This document shows, piece by piece, positions 33,501 through 57,500 of a stretch of 64,000 nucleotides of DNA. Origin of the DNA: Beaufortia kweichowensis (Eukaryota > Chordata > Actinopteri > Cypriniformes > Gastromyzontidae). Position 1 is the stretch's first letter, and every line of letters starts with the position of its first letter. The translations under genes were made by a program, and so were the position numbers. The stretch lies in contig CM032795.1 in assembly GCA_019155185.1 (NCBI GenBank), positions 18,579,795-18,643,794 of the forward strand. The letters run 5' to 3'. Under the pieces are notes generated by a model that was not told where the DNA came from, made no database searches, and saw nothing but the letters and a program-made list of their open reading frames with translations.

Positions 33501-34074
33501 GAAAGAATCATTTACAAATGAGATCTTTAATGTCTTAATTGTTTATCCAGGACAGTAATAACAATATATAGAAATCAAATGGAACATTTTCATGTCAAGG
33601 TAAATTAAAAACACTGAAACATAACTAAACTAAATGTGTGAAAGAGCAATTACCTTTTCATTTTTATTCCTCTGTATCATCATATTTCTGTGACTTGCTT
33701 GTTTTTCTCTCAGTTTACTGTCTGTTTGGAGTAGATATTTCCAGAAGTATTTTAAGAGAGGTGTGTCAAACTGTATATGGCGAGAGGTGCAGAGACATAC
33801 AGTAGATGCTACTTTATCACTTGAGTCTGAAATTCATGCTGTCTGAGGTCACTGCTTAACTGTCTGATCCACAAACTATTATGATGTTATGGAAAAGTAA
33901 ATGTGGTAAGAGGATATTTTTGTTTTTACTTTTTTAATTTTAAACCTGCATGTGTGTCTTTCATGAAAGATTATGGTAATCCAAATCCTAACCCAATACT
34001 GATGTTGCTTATTAAAATTGGTTTTACTACAAATAAAACTAAAAAACATAGACGAAACCATTTCTTAAAATATC

Positions 34075-34140
34075 GTCCTTTGTGTTACACAGATGAGGAA
34101 TGACATAAGGGTGAATAAAGGATGACAGGATTTTCAAAAT
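34075..34140. repeat. Fragment of the GGTGAGTAAA-ended DNA element
   Basis: GAATGACATAAGGGTGAATA followed by GGATGACAGGATTTTC matches the right end of the family at 28474-28680. Confidence 0.5.
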
Positions 34141-35109
34141 GTTGATGCTTTTGAGGAACATTCGAGCAAAATCTCTACACCAAACCAAGTCCTTGAAGAC
34201 AATTTCATCTTTGTTACAAAACAAGAAAGTACAAACATGTGAACACTTTGTCTGTGATTTCTCAAGGTCCAGGTCTTGAAAGTGCTAACTAGCTGATTAG
34301 AAAGGCAGCAGAAGGCCAGTGAGGCGCAGATGCTGTGTGTCTATGGAATAACCCTCTCAATTACAGCTCGGCCAAATTGAAACGGATCCCGATTTAACTC
34401 TCTTTCCAATACACCTCACGGCGGCTTTGCCAGCATGTCTCTCTCTCCAGCGATGGACCTCTCCGATGTCCAGATCAGCTGCCAGACACAGCGGTAAGAC
34501 CATTGATTCTCAATAACATCGCTAATGACCGCACACCGCCTGACGCATGCTGCCATTACTCGAGGTGAGAGCTGAGACTGAGGGCAGACCCGAGAGTGGC
34601 GTGCCAGATGGAGCCGGTTAGGAACGGTTATAAGGATGAATTGTTTGTCAGTCGGGAAGAAGGATGGAGAGAGATAGAGAATGGAATGGCAAGACTCGGT
34701 CAATACTAGAGGGATAGTGACCTCTGATTGTTTTGTGACGTGGACGGACAACCTTTTTTAGTCTTTCACTTCTGATCGCTCTCTTTCTCGATCCATCCCT
34801 CATTAGCAGTCGTCACTCCTGTTAATGAGTGCAGACCGCAGGTCAATACAGCACTAGCCCCGGTCAATACCAGTTACCTGCAACACAAACACCCAAAGGC
34901 TGCGCTTGCAGAAAATCAATGTCGTGTTGCAGGTCTCTCTCATCACCAGCAAAGGCCTGCTTTTCTAAACAAAGGATCTAAATTCTATGTTTGCATGTGT
35001 TTCTTGTGTGAAATAATTTCTTGTTGCCTCAATAGCTCTATGGGTGAATCTCACAAAAATGTCAAAATTTATGTTAAAAATTTTACCTAAAATAAAAAAA
35101 TATTTTGCA

Positions 35110-35155
35110 TAAAGAAATTTGGATAAAAGCATCTGGTATATTAATGAATGTAAAT
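35110..35155. repeat. Dispersed repeat end (TTTGGATAAAAGCATCTG)
   Basis: TTTGGATAAAAGCATCTGGT followed by TTAATGAATGTAAAT is the minus-oriented end of the same family as 20775-20840 and 39370-39800. Confidence 0.5.
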
Positions 35156-35159
35156 ATTT

Positions 35160-35475
35160 ATCAGACTCATTTCTATAATAAAAAAATGAGTTTTAATATT
35201 AGCATAAATTATAGCAAGTTCACTTCAGGTTGATTTTAATTTTACATTAAAAATTCATATTTTATATTGATATTTTATAGAAAGCATTTTATCATTTGAG
35301 TTATCATACTCATTTCTATAATAAAAATGAGATATAATATTAGCACAAATCTAAGAATACAAATGTTTTTTTTTTGTTGCTGTACCAAGTTTACTTTAGG
35401 ATGATTTTAATTTTACATTAAAAATGTATATTTTATATTTATATTTTATACAAAGCATTTTATAATTTTTTGGGG
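35160..35475. repeat. Tandem segmental duplication in A/T-rich DNA
   Basis: ACTCATTTCTATAATAAAAA occurs at about 35165 and 35309. The phrase GATTTTAATTTTACATTAAA occurs at about 35232 and 35402. Two diverged direct copies of about 150-170 bp are therefore present. The second contains an extra T-run segment. Confidence 0.75.
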
Positions 35476-35557
35476 TGACACGCAGACCGGACATCCATAC
35501 TGTAAATACAACGCACAAACACAGAAACACTCGGGTGTGCAGATATAAGGTCCAACC

Positions 35558-35563
35558 TTTATT
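35558..35563 (-). terminator. fbrsl1: Candidate poly(A) signal of fbrsl1
   Basis: TTTATT on the plus strand is AATAAA for fbrsl1, about 1.1 kb after its stop codon. The interval 35564-36653 has no coding sequence and is the likely 3' UTR. Confidence 0.45.
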
Positions 35564-36653
35564 CCATACATTTTTAAACCATGAATGTTCATTTTCATTT
35601 TTCACGCCTAAAGCTCTACTTGTTTTGTATACAAGAGTCTAAGAAAAACAACTGCACAACACCACAAGGTCGACAGAAAGAGTCTATTGCCACCTCAACC
35701 GTTTCAATATGTTTGTCTAGTTTTTGTGGCTGGAGAAGAGTTACTCTGCTGAAGCGGTTCCTTTATGACCTGGAAGTTTATAGCGGTTTGTTTCATTGGC
35801 TCTCCGTTGGAAAAATCAATTATCCAGGGTCTCTGTGAAATTTCCCATTCTGATAACTGTCCAATCAGAACTCTCTTTATCCTTTTTGCATAGATTGCAT
35901 CACCATGACCTGACCCCCATCTGATTCTCTAATTGGACAGTTGCGTTGCCATGGGTTCAACCTGGAAGTGGTTCTGTTTAATTTCATTGTTTTTTTAGAA
36001 ACATTTAAAAAGCCTAACAAATGTACAATGTAATTTCGTTCCAAGTAATATCAACAAGATATTTACAATATCTTTAAACTTTACATAGAATCAAACAAGA
36101 ATATTTTAATACATATTTGTCTGCATATCTCGAAAAAGAAAACCAAGCAAACAAAAACCTCCAAACTGTAACTTTGTACATGGTCAGCACTGAGTATCTC
36201 CAGGTACCATCGAGCACATCAACTGTTAGACAGTGAGATCATTTCAGTTCAGATATGTAGACATCCATGTCCAGCAGCTCACCAGGATAAATATACAGGA
36301 CAGGGAACGAATGAACTTTATGCAAATACATAAAAAAATGCCTGTACATGAAAAAGGGTAGGAAATGTACAAACTCATTCAGAATAGCTTTCCACATGAA
36401 AAAACTGAAAAGGCATTGGATTAATATATTAATATCAAATTTCTGGTTGGTAGTTAACGTTTGCGCCATTTGTCCAGAGCTACCAACTCTTCCCGCCAAC
36501 TCTTTCGATTAAAAAAGCATGGTGATGTGCTTGTTCCAAGGTACAAATCTTTTGTACAAATTACACATATCTATTCATTATTTACTTTAATTTGTGTGAA
36601 AATAAGTGCATGTTGCCTGTGTGAAACTGAAGCGAGGCATTTCCCTTAGTGCG

Positions 36654-48444
<11,791 letters not shown>

Positions 48445-51400
48445 CTGGAAACAAATGAAAAAAGAGCATATTGAAACGTTTACTGATGTCATGTCTGGCA
48501 TATTTGTTGGATTTGAGACTGTCGGTGGATTATGTGTAATTGAAATTGAAGAGTTCAAGTGTGCATGTACACTGGCAGCCACATGCTGTGTAATGAAGGC
48601 AATGACGTCTGTCATAAGCGCTTCAAAATCTGACGTTCATGCTCGAGTTTCTGGTCGATTCAGTGCTTAAATCACATTGTTACACATCACTTTGTATAAT
48701 TTAGATTTCAAATGCAGTTTGCATGCTTTCATTTGATGACAACCTCATATATACAGAATTATTTTCTGAGTATTCAACGTCATACTGAAGACAAAAACAC
48801 TGCTGTCCATTTTACAGACACACCTTTAAAGCTGCAGACCTCTGTCCAAGTTTATATAAGCATCTCAAATTGAATGCACATGCAGTTTGGATTCAAAACT
48901 TATAGCGTGAGATTCATTTGCCAATCCATCCATTAGTTTGCAGCATGGCGAATGGCAAACAGCTGTGCCACCTGCAACCCTGCACTACACTGGCACATGC
49001 CAGGACACCAAACACGTCCACATCTGCCTTTCAACCTTCCTCTCTTATCACCCTTCATCGATTTATCCCAGGTTTCATTTCTTGCTCTCCATGGGTTTTA
49101 TGAAGTGTTTAATCAGGTCATTTTCATGCTTGACTATAATCAGATGATCCAATTTTCTGCAAGCAATCCAGTCAGAATGAATAAATCAGAGCTAATTAAA
49201 GTTAAATGCCGTTCCCATTCACAGATTTACAGAGCACACAGTCTGCCATGAAATAATTATGTTTCAATTGTGCTTTGAAAAGGGATCATGCACACTTTAT
49301 AGTGGCCTTTCAGAGTCCCTCCCTCCCTCATGCTTGCTCCTTCACCCCTTCATGAAATATTTCCATGGATTATTTTAGCACTGCCAGAGTCTTTGTATTG
49401 AGGAATCTCTGTTTTACTTAATTGGAGAACGGTGCAGGAGAAGACATTTTTCTGCTTCAGCATTTGACAGACTATACTTATTTAGTATGCAAAATGAAAA
49501 GAACTTTCCATCCAACCGATTTCATTACTCTCTTTCAAACAGATCTGTAGTTAAATGCTTAGAACAGAGAAGATGCCCAGAAGCCTATTGCCAAGATGAC
49601 CGTCACGTGAACTAACTTGCCTCAAGGGACTTTCATAAATTGGCATCTAATTAACATTAAAAAGAATTAAAGAGCAACCGTATATACTTTAATTGCAAGA
49701 GTGCTCAAATAAATCACAGAAAGCGATGGAAATAGGTAGAGCGAGAAAAAAGACAGATTCATTTAAGACAACATCTTCCTCAGGCTACTAATCAAATGCA
49801 TCTCTCATTCCTAACAGCTCACTGCAATCTCAAACAAAGACTATGAAAGCCTGGAATACACATACTCTCTCGCCTTGGCCATTAAAACCTTAAACCGGCC
49901 CTCTTAATTGAATATCTGCAGCATATTAACATACCGTTTAATCACTAATAGATTCTAACACCAATAATTGAGGGATAAAACAAGCTTTTGATGTTCCCCC
50001 CAGTATCACCTTGTGACGCATCTGTAAAAATGAGCTCAAAATGAATATGTCCTTATAAATAATTTCTTTAATGCAGGAAGGGTGGTGTACTTTAATGCAT
50101 GTAAGAACAGTTTTAAAAAATGGTTAGGATATGTTAGACGGGAACCTAGTACAAGATTAGCATAAAAGAGAACTTCTATCCAATGGCTTATCCAAAGGTC
50201 TAAACAGATGCATTCACAGATAACCCCGTCTACTGCTTTTCCAACAAAGCACAAAGAAGAAAAACGTTGCCCGTTCAGTGACGTTGCCTTGGAAACCAGT
50301 CTCGGAGGCACATTCGAGTGGTAAAAGCGGACAGTGGAAGTCAAGCTTCTCAGTTAGCAGACTGTGGCACTTTAGGCACAATGAGTCCTGTGCTATCTCT
50401 TAATGATGATTCTAATGGGGCATAATGGCAGCTAGCAGGCAAGACATACAAGCTTGGCTTCTTTCTCATTAAAAAGGCCCTGCAAATGTGTCCGGATGCC
50501 CGCTGCACATAACGAAGAGACTTCTGCACAGTCGGGAGTGTGGCCGTGATCATTTCGCAGAAAATGTGACACAATGTCATTTAAAATGGCACGGGGTAGG
50601 GCAGTCTGTGTGGTAATGTCACACCACTGGCAGAGACACGGGTTTGGCAGAATTGTTAATGTGTCAACCTCAGTGTAGACATATCGGATTATAGATAGGA
50701 AAAGTTGACACATTAAAGAAGTGTGGCTTTCAATTTTCTGAAAACATCCTATATTGTGACAGCTAGCCCTGAAATTCAGCCATAGGAATCTTTTAATGAG
50801 AAAACAGAGCCAAATAAACTCGTAACTCCTTTGGTTTTGACTGTGCTTCAAGGGAAAAAAATCTTTCAAATAAGCAGAAGGCCTAATTATTCAACACCAA
50901 GTTCAATGGTAGATCTCGTATGCCTGTAATCATCAGCAGATATGTGTAACCAGTGTTTAACAGACTAGTCTTTTTTCTGAAGACAATGGATTTGTGCAAA
51001 GTAGCTGTTACCGGTAGGGCGTTGAGGGTGAGCCAAAGGCATTGCTGTGTGGTTGCTAAGGTGTTTTAGCCAGTTGATATACGGCTATTCTGGGTGCTTA
51101 GCAAGCACCGCTGATTCAACTAGGAAATAATTTCAATAATTTAACAAGTACTTCTTAAAATCTTGCCTTGCCACTTTTACACAGCGCTCTGAGTGGTGTA
51201 TTCAGTTTGTAACATAAAACAAAAGAGATCATTCACATTGAGTGAAATCACAGCAACGCTTTTAGCCGCACAGACAAGAGACCTCTCAGGAACACCCACA
51301 GATTTGTAGAGGTCAAAGGTTGCATTCTGAGGAGGGAGCGACACTCTCTAGGGACGTGTTGGCAGTCCTGTTCAGCAGATGACACTTTAGCCGACTATTG

Positions 51401-54099
51401 ATCTAGCCTCTCCCCCTGCTGTTTCTCTCATGGTACGATCCCTCAAGGGACTTTGGCCTCAACACGTGCCTACTGCGGCAAGAACCACCACTGAAGTGAG
51501 TGGGGGGCGAGTTTTAATGACAAATGGTTCTAGCAGAAGCGAGGTGACCCCAGCATCGCCCTACAGCTGTCCCACTCAAATATCCTTGACCTATGACCTT
51601 ATTTCAGGCTCAGACAGCCATCCTGGTACATCTGGAAGGCTGCTGTACTCTACCTATTACAGACATAGAAGAGAATGATGAAAGTGTAGACAGATGGCAC
51701 AGGATACCAGAGGAAATTTATTCAAGTGTTCTGAGAAATAGTCTTTCTCATGTTGGAAGACTGCACCATTCTGATCTACTCGTCTACACTTATGACGTAA
51801 CAAACAGTGTCACCTGCATTAGTAAAAAACACACAGCAGATCTTACGAATTACAAAATTATAAGAGAATTAGGATGCAGCCCATGTCTGGTTCCAGATGA
51901 CCAAGCTCCTCCTCTTTTTATAATTTATTTTCAACCGTCTCCTGTTGCTCATGCAAATGGGAGATTATGGATTTACGTCTTAGTCTGCGTCTGTTTTATA
52001 TGTAATAAAAACAGCTCATATGTAAATGAGGTCTTAAGATAAGGCAGCAGGGGATGCAAATTCTCTAAATGACCAGAGGCCACTGGTGCTTACTGCAAAT
52101 ACACACTCACCAAGCCGCCTTCTGCTAAGAGATCTCCAGTCTAATGGTGCACATTGCGAGCTCATTTTCCAGTCAAACTCTGTGGTATCTCTTCATCTTT
52201 GCCATGTGCCAAAAAATAAACATTAATGCTCACGCAGAAAATGAACAAAGAAATAAAATCGCAGCTAACAGCCGCCTCCAGCTAATGAAGTCAATGTACG
52301 GAATAAGACACACAAATTTATCTCCTGAACAGGTGCTGCATGGAGATCTGTCATCTTTTCACAGATTGGCTGCATCTAGGAAATTCTCACCTCTTTATCA
52401 TTCAAATCCACCGAGAACTCTATTGCATTGTGCCAACCGAGAACAAAGAATGCCAAAACATTGCAACAGGGTGGTTTTTACTATATGAGAGATTTTGGCT
52501 TCAAAAATGTTGATTATTACCCTGAATATTAGCTCACAGCTGCCAGAATGTGATAAAAAAAAACACTGCACCTAGGGATGGACAATATTTCAGTGATCAA
52601 ACCAGTATTCCCATTATCAGTAATCGACTAGTATTTTACTGTGCGTTTTAATAACGCTGTAAGTTTTAATAACACTACAATCCACAGTACCACACATTCA
52701 CATACATACTACGCGTTTAGGTTTAGCTCCTTACTGAGATCAGACGCATAAAAACAGTGTGCATTTCAAGACGTTTTAAGGGCCAATGACAGCTGGTGCG
52801 AAGACATCAGTCCTCTATTTCCATCTCTGTTCAGGACAGGGCGAGGTGGCACCAGAGCTCTCCGGGTGTTAAGCTGCAACATGTTGGCTAATGAAACCCA
52901 CACAGAAAATCTGTGAGCGCCTACTGTTCATTTCAGAGATCTGGACGCTTTCCATGGCCTCCGTGAACCGCTGCTTCCCCATGCTGGGAACAGACTCACA
53001 CTGTGCCCATATGGCTCGGGCGGCATATGCCATCCTGTTCCATGCCATGCGTGATTACTGATGGACAGAGTGAAGACCGTCGGGCAACTTTAACTTTATT
53101 TAGCCTGGTTAGCTGCATTGATTAGCAACCGCAGAGTAAAATTTAATTTAGAGACGGCTCTTTAATAACTCATGAGACCTAATAAAGTTATTACCTTTTT
53201 TGGAAAATACAAATAGACATGAACTAGCTAGTCATTTGTTGAAATAAAGCAAGAGTCTAGATCTATAAAATATCTAAAATATCAGTTCAAATGTTCCAAC
53301 ATAAAATGTTATGTATCTTGGCAAATCTGAGTACAGTTTTAGACTTTATCTCTTCTAAAAGTACAAGAGACAGCAAGAGACATGTGAGATTACTGGTGTC
53401 TGCTTTCAGGAGTGAAAAATCTGAGAAGCAAACCGCTAATGTCTAGTAGAAACAACCGAGACATTAACAAGATCTCATTTGTGATTTTCCTCTCCTATGG
53501 GATGACTTCAATAACAAACAAAATGTCCAATTAACTTCATTTAATTGGCTCTAACTTTCAAAGCTATGAAAAGAATGTAATTTTGCTGTTTGAAACTACA
53601 CTAGTGTGAGAATGCAGCACGTCAAAAGCATTCTGTTTTATGACGGCAATAAAAATACAAGCGCTTCGCTAATCTATCCATGCCTCTGATGTGGGCTGGG
53701 CATTTCCAAACGTCCCAGATTGTTTGTGCCGAGCCACGTTGTGCCCAAACGGCTCATCATTTCATTAATTAGCTAGAGCTGCACGGTTGGCAAACGCGGC
53801 AGGCACGGCAGCAGCTGTCTGGATTGATTAGAGAAGAGGACCCAGCGCTGCAATTATCTAGATGACTGCAGACAATGGCTGTCTGCTCTAATAAAGATTC
53901 GTCTTACGGCCCAGCAGGGTGTTGGAATCAGCAGAGACTCAATACAACAGATGAATCGTGATTCTTCGCCCTTTGACATTTGGAGTCAAAGCTTAAATAT
54001 GAAACCCACCCATAAGTTGCCACACAACTACTAGTTCTCAGCTAAAGAAGCAAGACCACATCCTTTGTTCTTATTTGACTACCCTATAGAAACCCACAC

Positions 54100-54520
54100 A
54101 TTCAATACCTATAATATATATACATTCTACATTCTCTACACATTCCATACCTTTCATTTTTATCCTACCTACATATTCTATACTCCCTGCACATTCATAC
54201 ACTTTACACATTCTATATTATCTATACACTCTTCTACACTCTGTATACACTTTCTATACCTTCTGCAGATTCTATACATATTTCACAATCTATACTTTAC
54301 ACATTCTATACTATCTATAATTTCCACACATTCTATACAACCTACAATATCCACACATTCTATACTCTCTATGCTTGTCCCTTTCTATACCTTCCACACA
54401 TTCTATACAATCTATAATTTCCACACATTCTATACAATCTATAATCTCCACACATTCTATACTCTCTATGCTTGTCCCTTTCTATACCCTCTACACATTC
54501 TATACCTTACACACATTACT
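54100..54520. repeat. Minisatellite, CACACATTCTATAC-based units
   Basis: The word ACATTCTATAC recurs about every 27 bp with linkers such as AATCTATAATTTCC. A larger block containing CTCTATGCTTGTCCCTTTCT is repeated about 95 bp apart (about 54368 and 54464). Pyrimidine-rich open frames across it are repeat artefacts. Confidence 0.9.
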
Positions 54521-57500
54521 AAGGTTGGTTAACCAAGGGTGTTTCAAAGCACAGTGTTATTTAAAAATATAATTACTTGATACTATAATCAAAGTATTCT
54601 TGTGAACTGACCATTACAACGAAGAACAGCCGCCATTATACAACATTCTGGAATGGCATCCCATTCTCTCTCCGGTTCTCCTTCTCTGGTTCCCTTCCAG
54701 CCGCCTCTCAGCCTCGCTTCACAGGGCAGCGCCAGGCTCAGCATGGGCAATAATTCCACCTCAGCATGTCAGCTTTATTTAGCTGCATAATGCCCTTACA
54801 AACCCAACAATACCTCTTTGTTACCCTGCAGGAGAGCATCCTCTATTAGCACTGCCAGCTGCTTTCCCCCTGATTTACAGGCTGTACAGAAAAGCAGGAG
54901 GTGAAACAGGAGGAAAAAAGGCAAGGAATAAAAAGAGAAAAACAGGCCAATCAACATGGGCTAAAGCCATTTGGGGCAGTGTGTATTTTGGCATGCAAGA
55001 GTATAAATAAAGGTGTTCTTTAACAATGCTATCAGGCATGGACCTGCTTTAAACCTGTATGACACTAAGTGGATATAATATCATCCTTCAGCAAGTAACT
55101 GATTACTGTGCTGTGGAAATGAATGAATGGAAATGATTCAACAGCCCAAGTAGCATAACACAGTTCTGAAAGAACTCTTGTGCTTTCTTGCCCCTCCTTC
55201 TGTGTACCTGGAACTGGATTTCCTATCACGGTAAACTTGCACGAACAATCCCAGTTTGGCGGCCCTTCTTTTGTCTGTCACACTTGACTTGTTGTTTTGA
55301 CGTTGTGGCTATAGTGGCAAGGTGGTGTATAAGCATACTGTAAATATTTTCATATGGATAATGTTTCTTGAAGTGCTTTTCACCTAACTGCTCGTACAAA
55401 AAAAGTGTGTTGGACGGAAACTTGCTTGGTTAGCATACGCAAACACACACCTCACAAGATGGCACACGTGAACGACCGCAAACACCTCCCTGCTTTTTTC
55501 CAAACGTCTTATGATTTTTTCCTCCCTAATGACTTGCCTTGTGACTTCATTATGAAGTATTACAGCCATCTCAAGGCAAAGGATATCTCGACATCTTCAT
55601 GCCAAATTAAACTGGATAATCGGCTTTAAGCACAGCTGATTGTATCTTTCATAGCGTGACTTAATGGAAATGAGATAAAAGTTTATTAAAGAAAAGGCAT
55701 GACATAAACCAGGGTCAAGCAACAGTCGAAGAACAGATTGCCAACTATTCCTCAAAGGATTCAAACATTGCTTTAAGGAAGAAAAACTGAGGTTTCAGTG
55801 TGATCAAAGATCTTATTATAAAGACTCTTGTTTACCTCTGTTCTTAAATGGTCCGTTTCCATATAAAAGCATTCCTTCTTCCCAATAAAATCCGTAACAG
55901 ATGCTTGCAGAGAGCATAACATGTCATTGCATTCATTATTCTGTAGTTTCTATGAATGCTTTCAGAAATTGTAACGCCTAAATAACATAACAGATGAAGT
56001 AAAAAATGCCTTGCAGGTGGAAAAAAGTAGTTTCCCATGTACCATACCGAGTACTGGGAAACAAAACTCTTCATTTTACTAAAGGGGAGAAACAACCCCA
56101 AACAAACCATTCATTGTCTCTTTACAATCTTATCACCCAATCTATATCCTTGAAGGCTTAGTTTTCAGGTAGCTAAGAATGAAATGAGGGGGGACTACCA
56201 TATTAGTCCTATCAGCACACCAAACGGATGCTAAAACATTGCTGTCGGGTAGGAAAGAGTCCTTTTTAGAAATACATCAGTTCTACATGACACCATGTTA
56301 AAGGCCACGTCCAAGTATTTACAATAGCCAAGCGTGTCCTTTCATGTAGGCAAGGGCTAAATTACAGCTCTGAGACCCTCCTGTTGAAACTGCTCAGGTT
56401 GGTTTGACACAAGGATAAAGACATGGGATAAGGTTGCAGGGAAATATCAGGTTAGCAAATACACTACTTTAAGCACCTTCACTCATGCAAGAACAGAACA
56501 AAACACAATGCGGGGGGAGACGGGCATGATGGCTGTCAGGTTTTTTTTAAGCTTAACAGCAAAAATATGGACGTAACTTTGAATGTCATACACAACAGAA
56601 GAACCGCATATAGAAAAGACCGGTCTATGGCTCTGCTTTCCTTCACTTCAAATTAAACACAGCATCTACTCTGACCGCGGTCTATAATGTTAAAAACGTA
56701 TGAGGCCAGACTAACCCATCTGTATGGACTACGCGAAGTACAGTGGCGAGGAAAGTAATAAAAGGGAGTCTTGAAGGGGTGAGGAAGGTTTTGGAGGCAT
56801 GCCAGTAAAACTAATGGAGACAGGCCCTGTGTCTTGACCTCCAGCTCCGCTCAGGGGGACTCGCTCAAACATGCGTGTCTCCTCTAATTTCCTGCTACAG
56901 CTCTTTCACACACACATACACAATATACAGCCTTACTACAGTCAAAGCAGTGAAAAGAGCCCTTCATAATTTGGTCGAAGTGGCAGTTTGCTCCAGAATG
57001 CACCCTAGACTTACAGTGTTGGGCTCTTAAAAGCTATAAACAAAATTTGACAAATTATTATTAAAAATATATATGTAGTTTTTATAATGACAGCATTTAA
57101 AGGGTTGGTTCCTTCACATATGAACTGGTTCTGCTTAACGTATAATATTGAATGCAAGAGGTGTAGCTTCATTTAGCCTTTTGTCTTTGTTCATGTCTAC
57201 AGCAAAATGTATCTTTTCATGCAGAGATTTATCTCTGTTCCCAATAAAAACTGTGCTAGTGCAAATAGGCAACCAAAAGCCTCCCAAAAGCAGCATTTTA
57301 AAGCTGGTTTGAAAGGGAGACCCAGGTGGTTCATTCTTACTGAAGAACCTTTGGGCCATACTAATGTTCTCACTGCTTCTGGTTTAAATTCATGGTGTTA
57401 GTAAAAGAAAATCCATAGCCTCGGGAAAATAATAAAGCATCTCAGCTGCCCATGTAGATGTACGCCATAGCTGGGCCTCCTGTGCTCTGTGACATGTTTC

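Larger units (their letters stand above)
28690..35550. other. Intergenic region between chfr and fbrsl1
   Basis: No gene is supported on either strand. Open frames are short, lack splice partners and show no recognisable domain. Parts (about 30730-31200, 31370-32480 and 34260-34960) have balanced composition without repeats and could be conserved regulatory sequence. The rest is A/T-rich with repeat fragments. Confidence 0.55.

Noticed and set aside
52144..52488. Plus-strand open frame of 114 codons in the large fbrsl1 intron
   Set aside because: No similarity or splice partners. The block looks more like non-coding conserved sequence.
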